Both the position numbers and the translations under genes were made by a program. From contig SXQV01000110.1 in assembly GCA_005792805.1 (NCBI GenBank), forward strand, positions 1 through 11,980: DNA of 11,980 bases. Reading direction: 5' to 3'. The first letter of the stretch is position 1, and every line of letters starts with the position of its first letter. The notes beneath the pieces were generated by a model that was given only the letters and a program-made list of their open reading frames with translations, was not told the DNA's origin and ran no database searches. Origin of the DNA: Methylococcaceae bacterium. Lineage in GTDB: Bacteria > Pseudomonadota > Gammaproteobacteria > Methylococcales > Methylococcaceae. Shown one piece after another: positions 1-7,025 of this stretch.

Positions 1-91
1 GCGCTCTTGATTGATTTTAGGCTTGTTATCATGGTATTGGATTCATGCAGCAAAAAAGGATAGCGCTTTGGATATCCACTCAGTTGGGTGA

Positions 92-1324
92 TTATTCGAT
101 TTCGATGGGGCAGAAACAGCCAAAGCGATCCTTCCCCCGAGTAAGAAAAGGGAGAAGCAAAGGGTCTTCGATTTGGTCCGTGACCAGTTCGATGGCTATC
201 ACTTGTTCCTGGATGAAAATGACCTCCGTCCGATGCTTCATGGTCAGTGAAATCATATAAGTGCCGGGAATGAGGCGATGGTCCGGTATTTTCAGTAGAA
301 AACTGCGGGTGCCTTTGGAGAGGCCGGGGATGACAGTACGTGCCGTGACGATACGGGCACCAATGCTGTTGATAATGGGGATGATGATTTCAGTCTCGCC
401 AATATCCCGATCCGTAGCCAGTTCCAGGCGAAGGCGCAGCGGCTTATTGAAACCCACCTCCATATGTGTCTGATCGAAAACAAGGCTGGCGACGCGGAAC
501 CAGGGCACCTGCCCGGTGAGGTTGATGGCTTGAGCGGCTTCTTCATTGGCGCGCAGATAGCCCCTGACACCGGATTCGCTGTCCCCGTCCTGGATAATCC
601 TGCCTGCCTGTAATAGCAGAACTCGATCGGTGAGCTGCAGGATCGAACTCATGTTGTGACTGACAAACAGAACCGTGCGGCCCTCCTGGCCGATGTCCTG
701 AAGCTTGCCCAGGCATTTTTTCTGGAATTGCACATCGCCCACGGCCAGAACTTCATCGACGATGAGGATTTCCGGTTCCAGGTGGGCGGCCACTGCAAAG
801 CCCAGTCGTACGTACATGCCGGATGAATAATGCTTCACCGGAGTGTCCAGAAATTTTTCGACTTCGGCGAAAGCTACGATCGCGTCGAACTTCTGTTTAA
901 TTTCTGCCTTGGTCATGCCCAGCATCGCACCGTTGAAGTAAATGTTTTCACGACCGGTCAATTCGTCGTGGAAACCGGTGCCGACCTCAAGCAGGCTCGC
1001 CACGCGTCCTCGAATACGAATTTCCCCCCGGGTCGGCTCAATGATGCGGGAGAGTATTTTCAGTAGCGTTGATTTGCCCGCGCCATTGCGCCCGATGATG
1101 CCCACCTTTTCTCCGCTCTGGATCGAGAAGCCAATCTCCTGCAAGGCCCAGAAGTCTTCAATGGACTCCTTGTCCTGCACGGCGGATCGCCACCTCAGTG
1201 CTCGGGAGGCTCGGCTGAGACTGCTGGCCAGGGCATCACGGAAGGTGCTGTAGTTTTCACCGCCGGCAAGGTGGTGCAGGGCGAATTTTTTGGAGAGTCC
1301 CTCGACCCGGATAACCTGAGACAT
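92..1324 (-). CDS. wzt: Wzt-like ABC transporter ATP-binding protein, polysaccharide/O-antigen export
   Basis: This is the cytoplasmic ATPase that powers export of a lipid-linked polysaccharide through the permease encoded just upstream. The 410-residue product has a Walker A motif GRNGAGKS at about residues 78-85, a short signature YSSGM at 166-170, Walker B ILIVDE at 186-191 and a switch His at 223 (SHN). The usual Q-loop region reads LLEVGTGF, as is typical of the Wzt/TagH group. Residues from about 265 to the end form a beta-rich extension that resembles the Wzt C-terminal glycan-recognition domain, which in known systems binds the modified chain end. The ATG shares its A with the stop of the permease gene (TGATG), and a GGAG lies about 7 nt upstream. 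This implies translational coupling and a 1:1 partner. The length fits Wzt with a C-terminal domain. Which glycan it recognises cannot be told from the sequence. Confidence 0.93.
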   Translation of the reverse strand: MSQVIRVEGLSKKFALHHLAGGENYSTFRDALASSLSRASRALRWRSAVQDKESIEDFWALQEIGFSIQSGEKVGIIGRNGAGKSTLLKILSRIIEPTRGEIRIRGRVASLLEVGTGFHDELTGRENIYFNGAMLGMTKAEIKQKFDAIVAFAEVEKFLDTPVKHYSSGMYVRLGFAVAAHLEPEILIVDEVLAVGDVQFQKKCLGKLQDIGQEGRTVLFVSHNMSSILQLTDRVLLLQAGRIIQDGDSESGVRGYLRANEEAAQAINLTGQVPWFRVASLVFDQTHMEVGFNKPLRLRLELATDRDIGETEIIIPIINSIGARIVTARTVIPGLSKGTRSFLLKIPDHRLIPGTYMISLTMKHRTEVIFIQEQVIAIELVTDQIEDPLLLPFLTRGKDRFGCFCPIEIE

Positions 1325-2151
1325 CAGAGCAACTCCGCCAGATTACGCTCCACCCGCCGGAAATAAAGGAATCCGGTGGAAAGGAGTAACAGGCCTATGC
1401 CCAGGGCAGCGCCAATGTGGTATTCGAAGCCGTCGGGGGCCAGCCCCAGCAGGGACCAGCGGAAGCCCTCAATCACACCTACCATCGGGTTGAGTGCAAA
1501 GAGGCTGCGCCAGGTCTCTGGTACGACGCTACTGGAGAAACCGACGGGTGAAAGATAAAGACCAATCTGCGTTATGAACGGCGTAATGTAGCGAAAATCC
1601 TTGTATTGAGCGGTGAGGGCCGAAATCCATAAGCCCGCACCCAGGGCAATCAGGAATACGAGCGCTACACAACCCGGCAACACCAGTATTCGCCAGTCGG
1701 GTAGCCAGTCATACCAGACAAACAAGACAACGAGCACCAGCAGGGCACAGGCCAGGTCGGCCAGACTGACCATGATCGCGCTGACCGGGACGATCAGTCG
1801 GGGAAAATACACTTTGGTGATGATGGTTTCCTTGTTGCTGAGGCTATTACCGGCGTCAGCAAAGGCAGAAGCGAAGAATTGCCACGGTAACATGCCCGCA
1901 AACACGAGCAGGGGATAGGGGACGCCGTCGGAGGGCAGACGTGCGACGCGGCTGAACACCAATGTGAATACCAGCATGGTGAGCAGGGGCCGCAGCACGG
2001 CCCAGGCTACGCCAATCGTCATCCGCTTGTAACGCAGAAGGATGTCGCGCCAGGCCATGAACCAGAATAGCTCGCTATAGCGCCAGAGGTCACGCCAATA
2101 GTTGCTGGTGATGCGATTTGGCGTGATAAGGATTTCTTGCGGTGTGAGCAT
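1324..2151 (-). CDS. wzm: Wzm-like ABC-2 type permease, polysaccharide export
   Basis: This inner-membrane permease forms the channel for the exported glycan and pairs with the Wzt-like ATPase. The 275-residue length is normal for the ABC-2 membrane family. About six hydrophobic segments are visible, roughly at residues 48-68, 80-100, 120-146, 155-178, 188-205 and 245-263. An amphipathic N-terminus precedes them (WRYSELFWFMAWRDILLRYK), as in O-antigen and teichoic-acid exporters. The FPRLIVP stretch (116-122) and NPMVGVIEGFRW (221-232) are family-like signatures. The ATG lies 3 nt after the stop of the ligase-family gene. No good Shine-Dalgarno site is seen, so translation is probably coupled to the upstream gene. 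The family assignment is firm. The substrate is inferred only from the neighbours. Confidence 0.92.
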   Translation of the reverse strand: MLTPQEILITPNRITSNYWRDLWRYSELFWFMAWRDILLRYKRMTIGVAWAVLRPLLTMLVFTLVFSRVARLPSDGVPYPLLVFAGMLPWQFFASAFADAGNSLSNKETIITKVYFPRLIVPVSAIMVSLADLACALLVLVVLFVWYDWLPDWRILVLPGCVALVFLIALGAGLWISALTAQYKDFRYITPFITQIGLYLSPVGFSSSVVPETWRSLFALNPMVGVIEGFRWSLLGLAPDGFEYHIGAALGIGLLLLSTGFLYFRRVERNLAELL

Positions 2152-2154
2152 TGG

Positions 2155-3516
2155 TCAGGGATTGGGGAGTGGGTGATTGTGTGCCGGTAGCACGGTGGAT
2201 GGCTTGCCGGCGTTCAGGGTGGGTCTTGTTGGGAACAGCGAGACACTGAAACCGCTGGCGAGGATAAAGGCCCAGTAGGCTTGCCAGCCCGGGTTGGTCA
2301 TTTGAAAAGCCCCGCCGGTCCAAATGACCGACATCAGCAAGGTGCCGGCAAATAACCAGGATAAATTGCCGGGTTGCAGTTGCTGCCAAGCCCCATCTGA
2401 GAGGAAACCCCGGAAGAGACTCACCACTGAAAATAAGAAAATACCGGCACCTAACAGCCCGAAGCGAATGAGGATTTCCAGATAGCCGTTGTGGACATGC
2501 CTGAGCCATTCCTGTGTTGGTTCATGCCAGAGATCGCTACGTCCGGATTCGGCGATTAAACGTCGTGTCGATGACGTGCCCCAGCCGATCAGGGGATGCT
2601 CGCTCCACCTCTGTAGCCCGAATTGCTGGACTTTCAGGCGGTAACCAAATGAAGAGGGTGTTTCTGTATCGACGGACCTGCTGGCTGAAAGGGACTGAAC
2701 GACCGCGAGATCTGGCATGATCCGGTCGAGAATGATCTGACGATTTAAGCCGATACCCAACAGCATGACGAGAAGGATACCCCATCCCAGTCCGGGTAAA
2801 CGCTGGCTTCCCTGAGTTTTCGAGCCTCTCCGCTCACGAACGCGCAGGGTGACTGGAATCGCAATCAACGCGGCGATCCAGGTGGCGCGGGATTGACTGG
2901 TTACCAGCAGGTACAGCATCAAGTACATGGTCGCACACCATGTAGAGAGTTTCAGCACATGCCTGAGACGAAGAGATGGAGTGGGGGGTGTCAGTAATAG
3001 TCCGAGGAGTGCTGTCGCAGCCAGCAGGGCCGCAGTACTGGCGGTGAGGTGGAAGCCTGTTTGCTTGCCGGTCTGGAACGACAGCAGCGCGCTTAAATCA
3101 ACCGAGTGAAGAACGCCCACGCATAAGCCCGCCAAGCCAAGCGTCAGGGTATTGCGAATGATGCGGGGCTCACCTTTGAGCCACCAACCGATAATGAGGA
3201 AGTTGCCGCAACCTAGCCAACGCCAGGTTTCCTTTAGTTGCTCGTCAAGGCTGTTTGGAAAGAGGTGGTTTCCCCAGAGGCTTTGAAAGAGCAGATAGAG
3301 GGTCACTCCGCCCCAGATGGCAAAGGCGCGAGTTTGCATGATGCCACGCAGGGCGCCGGGCTCTAGCAATAGGGCGAAGAAGCATAAGGCGAGGCCGGTG
3401 ACGTGCAAGGGTGGGCTCAACCAGGCCGTAAAAGCATAGAGATGCACACCTATGTGACCGAGGCTATCAGCCAGTACGGCTCGTGAGGGGGTTACTTGGT
3501 TGGGGGTGTGTAGCAT
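2155..3516 (-). CDS. O-antigen ligase/polymerase (Wzy_C) family membrane protein
   Basis: This 453-residue polytopic inner-membrane protein has about ten hydrophobic segments and a large periplasmic loop between roughly residues 262 and 345. Visible family signatures are QSRATWIA (208-215) at the start of the core region, HPLIGWGT (307-314), and HNGYLEILIRFGLLG (342-356). The last carries the conserved His needed in WaaL-type ligases. WaaL enzymes move undecaprenyl-diphosphate-linked O-chain onto lipid A-core in the periplasm; Wzy polymerases share the same fold. Because the gene is followed by an ABC exporter pair, which makes finished chains and needs no Wzy, a ligase role is more likely than a polymerase role. 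It could also attach the glycan to another acceptor. It is the first gene of the three-gene operon. The start ATG at 3516 has no clear ribosome-binding site, so a slightly later start is possible. Confidence 0.87.
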   Translation of the reverse strand: MLHTPNQVTPSRAVLADSLGHIGVHLYAFTAWLSPPLHVTGLALCFFALLLEPGALRGIMQTRAFAIWGGVTLYLLFQSLWGNHLFPNSLDEQLKETWRWLGCGNFLIIGWWLKGEPRIIRNTLTLGLAGLCVGVLHSVDLSALLSFQTGKQTGFHLTASTAALLAATALLGLLLTPPTPSLRLRHVLKLSTWCATMYLMLYLLVTSQSRATWIAALIAIPVTLRVRERRGSKTQGSQRLPGLGWGILLVMLLGIGLNRQIILDRIMPDLAVVQSLSASRSVDTETPSSFGYRLKVQQFGLQRWSEHPLIGWGTSSTRRLIAESGRSDLWHEPTQEWLRHVHNGYLEILIRFGLLGAGIFLFSVVSLFRGFLSDGAWQQLQPGNLSWLFAGTLLMSVIWTGGAFQMTNPGWQAYWAFILASGFSVSLFPTRPTLNAGKPSTVLPAHNHPLPNP

Positions 3517-3738
3517 GGATAGGGGAGTGCCCCACAGCCTTGGCCAAGAGAAGGGCGATTTCTGCGGGCACTGGATGCCAGCTTTGAGCAGGGTTGGATG
3601 TTAAATGGGTTCATCAGTAGCAGCAAGCGGTTTTTGGGCGGGTTGTGGTTTAGGATGGCGATCCTTGCGTGCCCATTTTGCCAGTCAAAACCTTGGAAAA
3701 TGGCTTGTGCTGTCAATCGTGTAGTCCCAAGGGGTGGT
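3517..3738. other. Divergent intergenic region between the ligase-family gene and the transglutaminase-like gene
   Basis: These 222 bases separate two genes that point away from each other, so they should hold promoters for both strands. No convincing consensus pair is seen. The best minus-strand candidate is TTGCTG followed after 16 nt by TTAACA (around 3600-3627 on the plus strand), which is weak. Reading frames through this stretch exist on both strands, including a 47-codon upstream extension of the plus-strand gene from an ATG at 3598, but their composition does not look protein-like. Confidence 0.4.
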
Positions 3739-4563
3739 GTGACCAAGAAAAATTTCGCCGAAAGCCGGGTGATATGTCCTGGCTGGCTGGGTGCGGGCTT
3801 TCTGATTGTGGGCTTTTGCCTGTTGGTTTCCGCTGTAGCTGGCGATTGGACCCGGTTGGGTGACTACTTGAGCGCACCCGCCAGGCATTGGGAGCGCTAC
3901 GAGCCGGATTCTGCGGGGGTTATTCAGTCCTACGCCGACCTGCTGGATGAGACCCGGCAGTGGCCTCCAGCAGTCGAGGCGAGTCCCGGGGAAACCATGG
4001 ACAGACTGTACTGGCTCGTTGTAAAACGGTTTACGCACAGGGAAGCCTCCCATACCTTTTTCAGTAACTGGATTGCGTTTGGTCTGGGAATCATAAATCC
4101 AGGGTTTTCCCATATTTGGGATGTTGACCTGATGGTTGGAAAAGGTCACTCATTGCTCTGTGACCAGTCATCTTATTTGCTTCTGAGGCTGGCTCACGAT
4201 CATGGCATTAAAGTCAGGCATGTTGGCTTGGATGGCCATGTCGTTATGGAGGCCTGGTATGCCGGCGACTGGCATCTGTATGACCCTGATCTGGAGGTCG
4301 TGCCGGTTGACCCGGCGGGACAGGTGTTAAGTGTTGATAGGCTGGCAAAAGAAAAAAACCTACTCGAACACTACTATGGCCGGCATGGAATGGTCGAGAT
4401 AGTCGGTTCCCGTGAAAACGACAATTATGTCAGTTACCCTGAGGCGGCGCGATTCACCTGGCAAGCCGAGGTTCTGGCTCGACTGGAAAAAGTCACTCAA
4501 GTGATGAAATATCTTGTGCCTGTCCTGCTGTTGCTAATCGGGCTCCGGCTGTCCTTTCGGTGA
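3739..4563 (+). CDS. Membrane-anchored periplasmic protein with transglutaminase-like fold
   Basis: The product is about 274 residues from GTG at 3739. It has an N-terminal membrane anchor about 14-33 residues in (WLGAGFLIVGFCLLVSA), a periplasmic body, and a C-terminal membrane helix just before the stop (YLVPVLLLLIGL). The body carries a transglutaminase/papain-like triad arrangement: Cys in LLCDQSS, His in DGHVVMEAW 26 residues later, and Asp in LYDPD 15 residues after that. Such domains act as proteases, peptidases or amide-forming enzymes, so the reaction cannot be named. The start is uncertain. GTG 3739 follows AAGGGG by 4 nt and gives a typical N-terminus (VTKKNFAES), while an ATG at 3598 would add 47 unconvincing residues. 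It lies divergent from the O-antigen ligase gene, hinting at an envelope or glycan-related role. Base composition looks less GC-rich than the flanks. Confidence 0.68.
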   Translation: MTKKNFAESRVICPGWLGAGFLIVGFCLLVSAVAGDWTRLGDYLSAPARHWERYEPDSAGVIQSYADLLDETRQWPPAVEASPGETMDRLYWLVVKRFTHREASHTFFSNWIAFGLGIINPGFSHIWDVDLMVGKGHSLLCDQSSYLLLRLAHDHGIKVRHVGLDGHVVMEAWYAGDWHLYDPDLEVVPVDPAGQVLSVDRLAKEKNLLEHYYGRHGMVEIVGSRENDNYVSYPEAARFTWQAEVLARLEKVTQVMKYLVPVLLLLIGLRLSFR

Positions 4564-4580
4564 TTGCAGCAGGGCAGGGT

Positions 4581-4610
4581 GGTTGACCAGGTTGAGTATC
4601 CTGGCCAACC
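4581..4610. terminator. Inverted repeat in the convergent gap, possible bidirectional terminator
   Basis: GGTTGACCAGG (4581-4591) faces CCTGGCCAACC (4600-4610) across an 8-nt loop. Ten of the eleven positions pair, with one A-C mismatch. It lies 17 nt after the stop of the transglutaminase-like gene and between two convergent genes, where terminators are expected. No clear T-run follows on either strand, so intrinsic termination is uncertain. Confidence 0.4.
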
Positions 4611-4631
4611 GGTTTGCAGTGGCTTTTCGCC

Positions 4632-4661
4632 CCGCCGGGTTTTCCGGATGCGGTTTGTTTC
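4632..4661 (+). terminator. Possible intrinsic terminator after the transglutaminase-like gene
   Basis: CCGC and CGG (4632-4638) pair with CCG (4644-4646) and GCGG (4650-4653), with a 3-nt bulge (GAT) and a GTTTT loop. A T-rich run, TTTGTTTC (4654-4661), follows on the plus strand. The geometry fits a rho-independent terminator for plus-strand transcription, but the bulge weakens the stem. It ends about 4 nt before the convergent lipoprotein gene's stop codon. Confidence 0.38.
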
Positions 4662-4665
4662 TTGG

Positions 4666-5226
4666 CTAATTCAAGTCGTCGTTGCGCCAGTACTTGGCTC
4701 CCGTGATGCTCAAGCCAACCATCGCTCCTTCCTTGGTCAGCTGGTAGAGTGTGATGCCCGGTGCCACATTGGCGCCAAGGTCTCCACCCACACTGTCTTT
4801 TTTGTTGGCGGCGGCGGCGTTCGCACGACCGCCAAACTGCCATCCGGAGTTCACGAAGCTATCCATGGCCTCTTTCGTATCAAACACGAACACCAGCCGG
4901 AAATTGGTGTACCCAAAGCCGAGCCCTGGCTGTAGCTCGAACATCTTCATGAAGGTGTGCTGCTTTGTGCGGTTGTTCACCACCACGCCATTACCATGGT
5001 CGAGGCCACCCCACAGAAATTTGCCGCCGGTCGCGTCAAAGACGCCATAACCGGCGGCTTTTTGGGCTTCTTTTCGTATTGCAGGATGCTGGTTGTAAAG
5101 CTCGTTCAGCGTTTCTGCGGCCATGGAGTTGACCTGGCTGCGTTGCTTGCTCACAGAGCCGTCGAGCTGAAGACCGCAACCTGTGATGAAAAGGGCCAGC
5201 GAAAGCCCCGCTAACAGTTTGTTCAT
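4666..5226 (-). CDS. SYLF-domain (Ysc84-type) lipoprotein
   Basis: The 186-residue product starts with a short lipoprotein signal (MNKLLAGLSLALFITGC) whose lipobox FITGC makes Cys17 the lipidated residue. Asp is not at position +2 (Gly is), so outer-membrane sorting by Lol is likely. The rest matches the SYLF/Ysc84 family: a helical segment with LNELYNQHPAIRKEAQKAAGYGVF (split here as LNELYNQHPAI and AAGYGVF), then a glycine-rich beta region with GNGVVVNN, GLGFGYTNFRLVFVFD and an AMDSFV helix. Eukaryotic SYLF proteins bind phosphoinositides. The bacterial role is unknown, although such lipoproteins are often linked to envelope stress. An AGAGA site lies about 9 nt before the ATG. The gene stands alone on the minus strand, convergent to the transglutaminase-like gene. 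Confidence 0.87.
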   Translation of the reverse strand: MNKLLAGLSLALFITGCGLQLDGSVSKQRSQVNSMAAETLNELYNQHPAIRKEAQKAAGYGVFDATGGKFLWGGLDHGNGVVVNNRTKQHTFMKMFELQPGLGFGYTNFRLVFVFDTKEAMDSFVNSGWQFGGRANAAAANKKDSVGGDLGANVAPGITLYQLTKEGAMVGLSITGAKYWRNDDLN

Positions 5227-5275
5227 TTCATGTTCTCTATGGTTAAGTTGGCGAATTCAACCCTGAAGGGCTGTG

Positions 5276-5320
5276 CCTTGGGTTGCCGGGTGGGACAGTT
5301 TGGTACCTGTCCACCCAAGG
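5276..5320 (-). promoter_or_regulatory. Imperfect hairpin in the leader of the SYLF lipoprotein gene
   Basis: CCTTGGGT (5276-5283) pairs with ACCCAAGG (5313-5320), and inside it GGACAG (5293-5298) pairs with CTGTCC (5307-5312) around an 8-nt loop, leaving a 9-nt bulge on one side. An alternative pairing is GGGTGG(G)ACAG with CTGTCCACCC, a 10-bp stem with one bulged G. No T-run follows on either strand, so it does not look like a terminator. A TATGAT hexamer on the minus strand (5326-5331) would start transcription at about 5319, putting the hairpin at the very 5' end of the lipoprotein mRNA. Confidence 0.4.
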
Positions 5321-5325
5321 ACGTG

Positions 5326-5331
5326 ATCATA
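5326..5331 (-). promoter_or_regulatory. Candidate -10 element (TATGAT) for the SYLF lipoprotein gene
   Basis: On the minus strand the bases read TATGAT, one mismatch from the sigma70 -10 consensus. It lies about 100 nt before the lipoprotein ATG. The -35 position 17 nt upstream (CAACCC) is poor, so an activator or another start site may be used. Confidence 0.3.
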
Positions 5332-5447
5332 CACCGAGAGCCTTTAATGGGTTGGCCGCTGATTTCGTGGCGGTTAAGGACATCGGCGGTAACCAAACAT
5401 GGTCCAGGGCGTGGTGTGGCACACTATGCCATGCCTAGAGAGAACCG

Positions 5448-7025
5448 TTGTTCCTTCCTGTTGGGATGCCGCTGATTCCCCGATTGTTGAGAGTGAACCC
5501 GAGCGTTGGAATATGCACGGGGCGATGGTCTCTGCGTGAGTGGCGGCTCAGGCTGCGGTTGCAATTCGGCGTTGTGCTGGTCCTGCTGATTGCCAGTGGC
5601 TCCTCGGTCGCCAGGGATTGGGTGCAGTACCCCGATGACCCGCTGAATACCCATAAGGCCGTTTCAAGGACACCGGGCCGGTCGGCGACGCAGGCTGGGG
5701 AGGATCCCTGTCAGATTTTGAACCGCCAGCCGGACAAGTGGAGCTTGATTGACGTGATTGAGCAGGCGCTTTGCCATAATCCGCAAACCCGGCAAGCCTG
5801 GGCAGCCGCGCGTCAACAAGCTTCGCAGGTCGGGATGGCGGAATCCGCGTATTTGCCGTCCTTCAATTTCTCGATGCCGATCTCCCGGAGTCAGAACACG
5901 GCGGGTGGTGGTATCAGCAATGGGGTACCGGTGCCGGGCAGCGGAGATCTCCGCACAGAAAATACCCGGGTCGCCCCAACGCTGAGTCTTAATTACCTTC
6001 TGTTCGACTTTGGGGGGCGGGCAGCGCGGGTCGAGGCCGCCCGCCAGGCCCTGGAGGCGGCTAACTGGACCCATGCCGCCACGCTGCAATCGGTGCTGTT
6101 CGCGGCCATCCAGGCGTATTACCAGCTGTTTGCGGCCAATGCCTCTCTGCAAGCGGCTGAGGCGACGGAGAAATCCACCCGGAAGGCGCTGGATGCGGCG
6201 GCCTACCGTTATGAAACAGGCGCGGCGGCGTTGGGCGATAAACTTCAGGCACAAACCACGCATGCACAGGCCAAAGTCAACCGCCGGACAGCCGCAGGCA
6301 ATGCCCAGGCTTCGCTTGGCACACTGGCTGCGGTGATGGGTCTGAAGCCCCAGGCCTCCTTGCAGTTTGAGCCACCCAGCCTCACGGGTCCCGACGTGGA
6401 TCGGGAAAAAGATGTTCAGGAGCTGATTGATCTGGCCAAAACGTCGCGCCCCGACCTGGCAGCGGCGGAGGCTCAGGTCAAGGCCACGGAGGCAGGCATC
6501 CTGCAGGCGCGCTCTGGCAGCCTGCCGTCGCTTTCTCTGGTCGGCAGCTACACCTCTCTCGAAACTCTCGGTGTTTCCAGCATCTCCAGCTGGGCGATTG
6601 GTGTACAGGTGGCTGTGCCTCTGTTCACCGGCTTCAACAACACCTACCAGATCAAGAGTGCGGAAGAGCAGGTGGAGATGCAGGCGGCGAACCGGGACAA
6701 GCTGGAGCAGTCAATAGCTCAAGAGGTCTGGCGGTCTTATTACACCCTGTCGGCCACCCGCGAAAATCTTCAGAATACCCAGGAACTGCTCGATAGCGCC
6801 CTTCAGGCGGAGCAGGTCGCCCTGGGGCGTTATGAGGAAGGCGTCGGTAATATCGTGGAGCTGATGAATTCCGAGGCCAATCTGGCCAATGCCCGCTATC
6901 AGTTTGTGCAGGCCCATTACAACTGGCGCATCGGTAAGGCGCAACTGGCCCAGGCTTTGGGCCGGTTGGATATGGATGATGTGGCAGCGGTGGATGGTCC
7001 TGGTGAGCGGAGAATTGCAAATTGA
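5448..7025 (+). CDS. TolC-family outer-membrane efflux channel protein
   Basis: This product should form the trimeric outer-membrane channel and periplasmic tunnel of the exporter encoded downstream. It reads up to 525 residues. A signal peptide ends near residue 55: Arg-rich WRLRLRLQ, hydrophobic FGVVLVLLIASG, then SSVA/RD. The two outer-membrane efflux repeats are visible as a duplication: LLFDFGGR (184-191) with RYETGAAALGDKLQAQ in the first, and RYEEGVGNIVELMNSEANL in the second. Long Ala/Gln-rich helices lie between them. Two Cys (88 and 109, the second in ALCHNP) bracket the first helix and may form a disulfide. The start is uncertain: TTG 5448 has an AGAGAGAA site, while ATG 5466 and GTG 5493 lack one, and all precede the signal peptide. 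The stop overlaps the next gene. The family call is secure. The cargo is unknown. Confidence 0.9.
   Translation: MFLPVGMPLIPRLLRVNPSVGICTGRWSLREWRLRLRLQFGVVLVLLIASGSSVARDWVQYPDDPLNTHKAVSRTPGRSATQAGEDPCQILNRQPDKWSLIDVIEQALCHNPQTRQAWAAARQQASQVGMAESAYLPSFNFSMPISRSQNTAGGGISNGVPVPGSGDLRTENTRVAPTLSLNYLLFDFGGRAARVEAARQALEAANWTHAATLQSVLFAAIQAYYQLFAANASLQAAEATEKSTRKALDAAAYRYETGAAALGDKLQAQTTHAQAKVNRRTAAGNAQASLGTLAAVMGLKPQASLQFEPPSLTGPDVDREKDVQELIDLAKTSRPDLAAAEAQVKATEAGILQARSGSLPSLSLVGSYTSLETLGVSSISSWAIGVQVAVPLFTGFNNTYQIKSAEEQVEMQAANRDKLEQSIAQEVWRSYYTLSATRENLQNTQELLDSALQAEQVALGRYEEGVGNIVELMNSEANLANARYQFVQAHYNWRIGKAQLAQALGRLDMDDVAAVDGPGERRIAN
7009..7013 (+). promoter_or_regulatory. Ribosome-binding site that supports the TTG start of the adaptor gene
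   Basis: GGAGA lies 8 nt before TTG 7022, inside the last codons of the TolC-family gene. The in-frame ATG at 7064 has no comparable site, which favours the TTG start and coupled translation. Confidence 0.55.

Noticed and set aside
1..91. Left-edge sequence downstream of the Wzt-like gene
   Set aside because: Searched for a terminator or gene end; only chance GCGC matches were seen, with no stem and T-run.
3598..3738. 47-codon N-terminal extension of the transglutaminase-like protein from ATG 3598
   Set aside because: The residues are unlike a signal or anchor, and the likely membrane anchor starts after GTG 3739. It is kept as an alternative start rather than excluded.
3492..3746. 84-codon minus-strand frame upstream of the ligase-family gene
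   Set aside because: It overlaps the ligase start, has no recognisable domain and no good ribosome-binding site.
4493..4935. Open frames on both strands across the SYLF gene end (116 and 123 codons)
   Set aside because: They are antisense or off-frame to a well-supported lipoprotein gene, and their residues are low in typical domain features.
5414..5424. GTGTG-G-CACAC palindrome upstream of the TolC-family gene
   Set aside because: Short and not matched to a known operator; could be chance.
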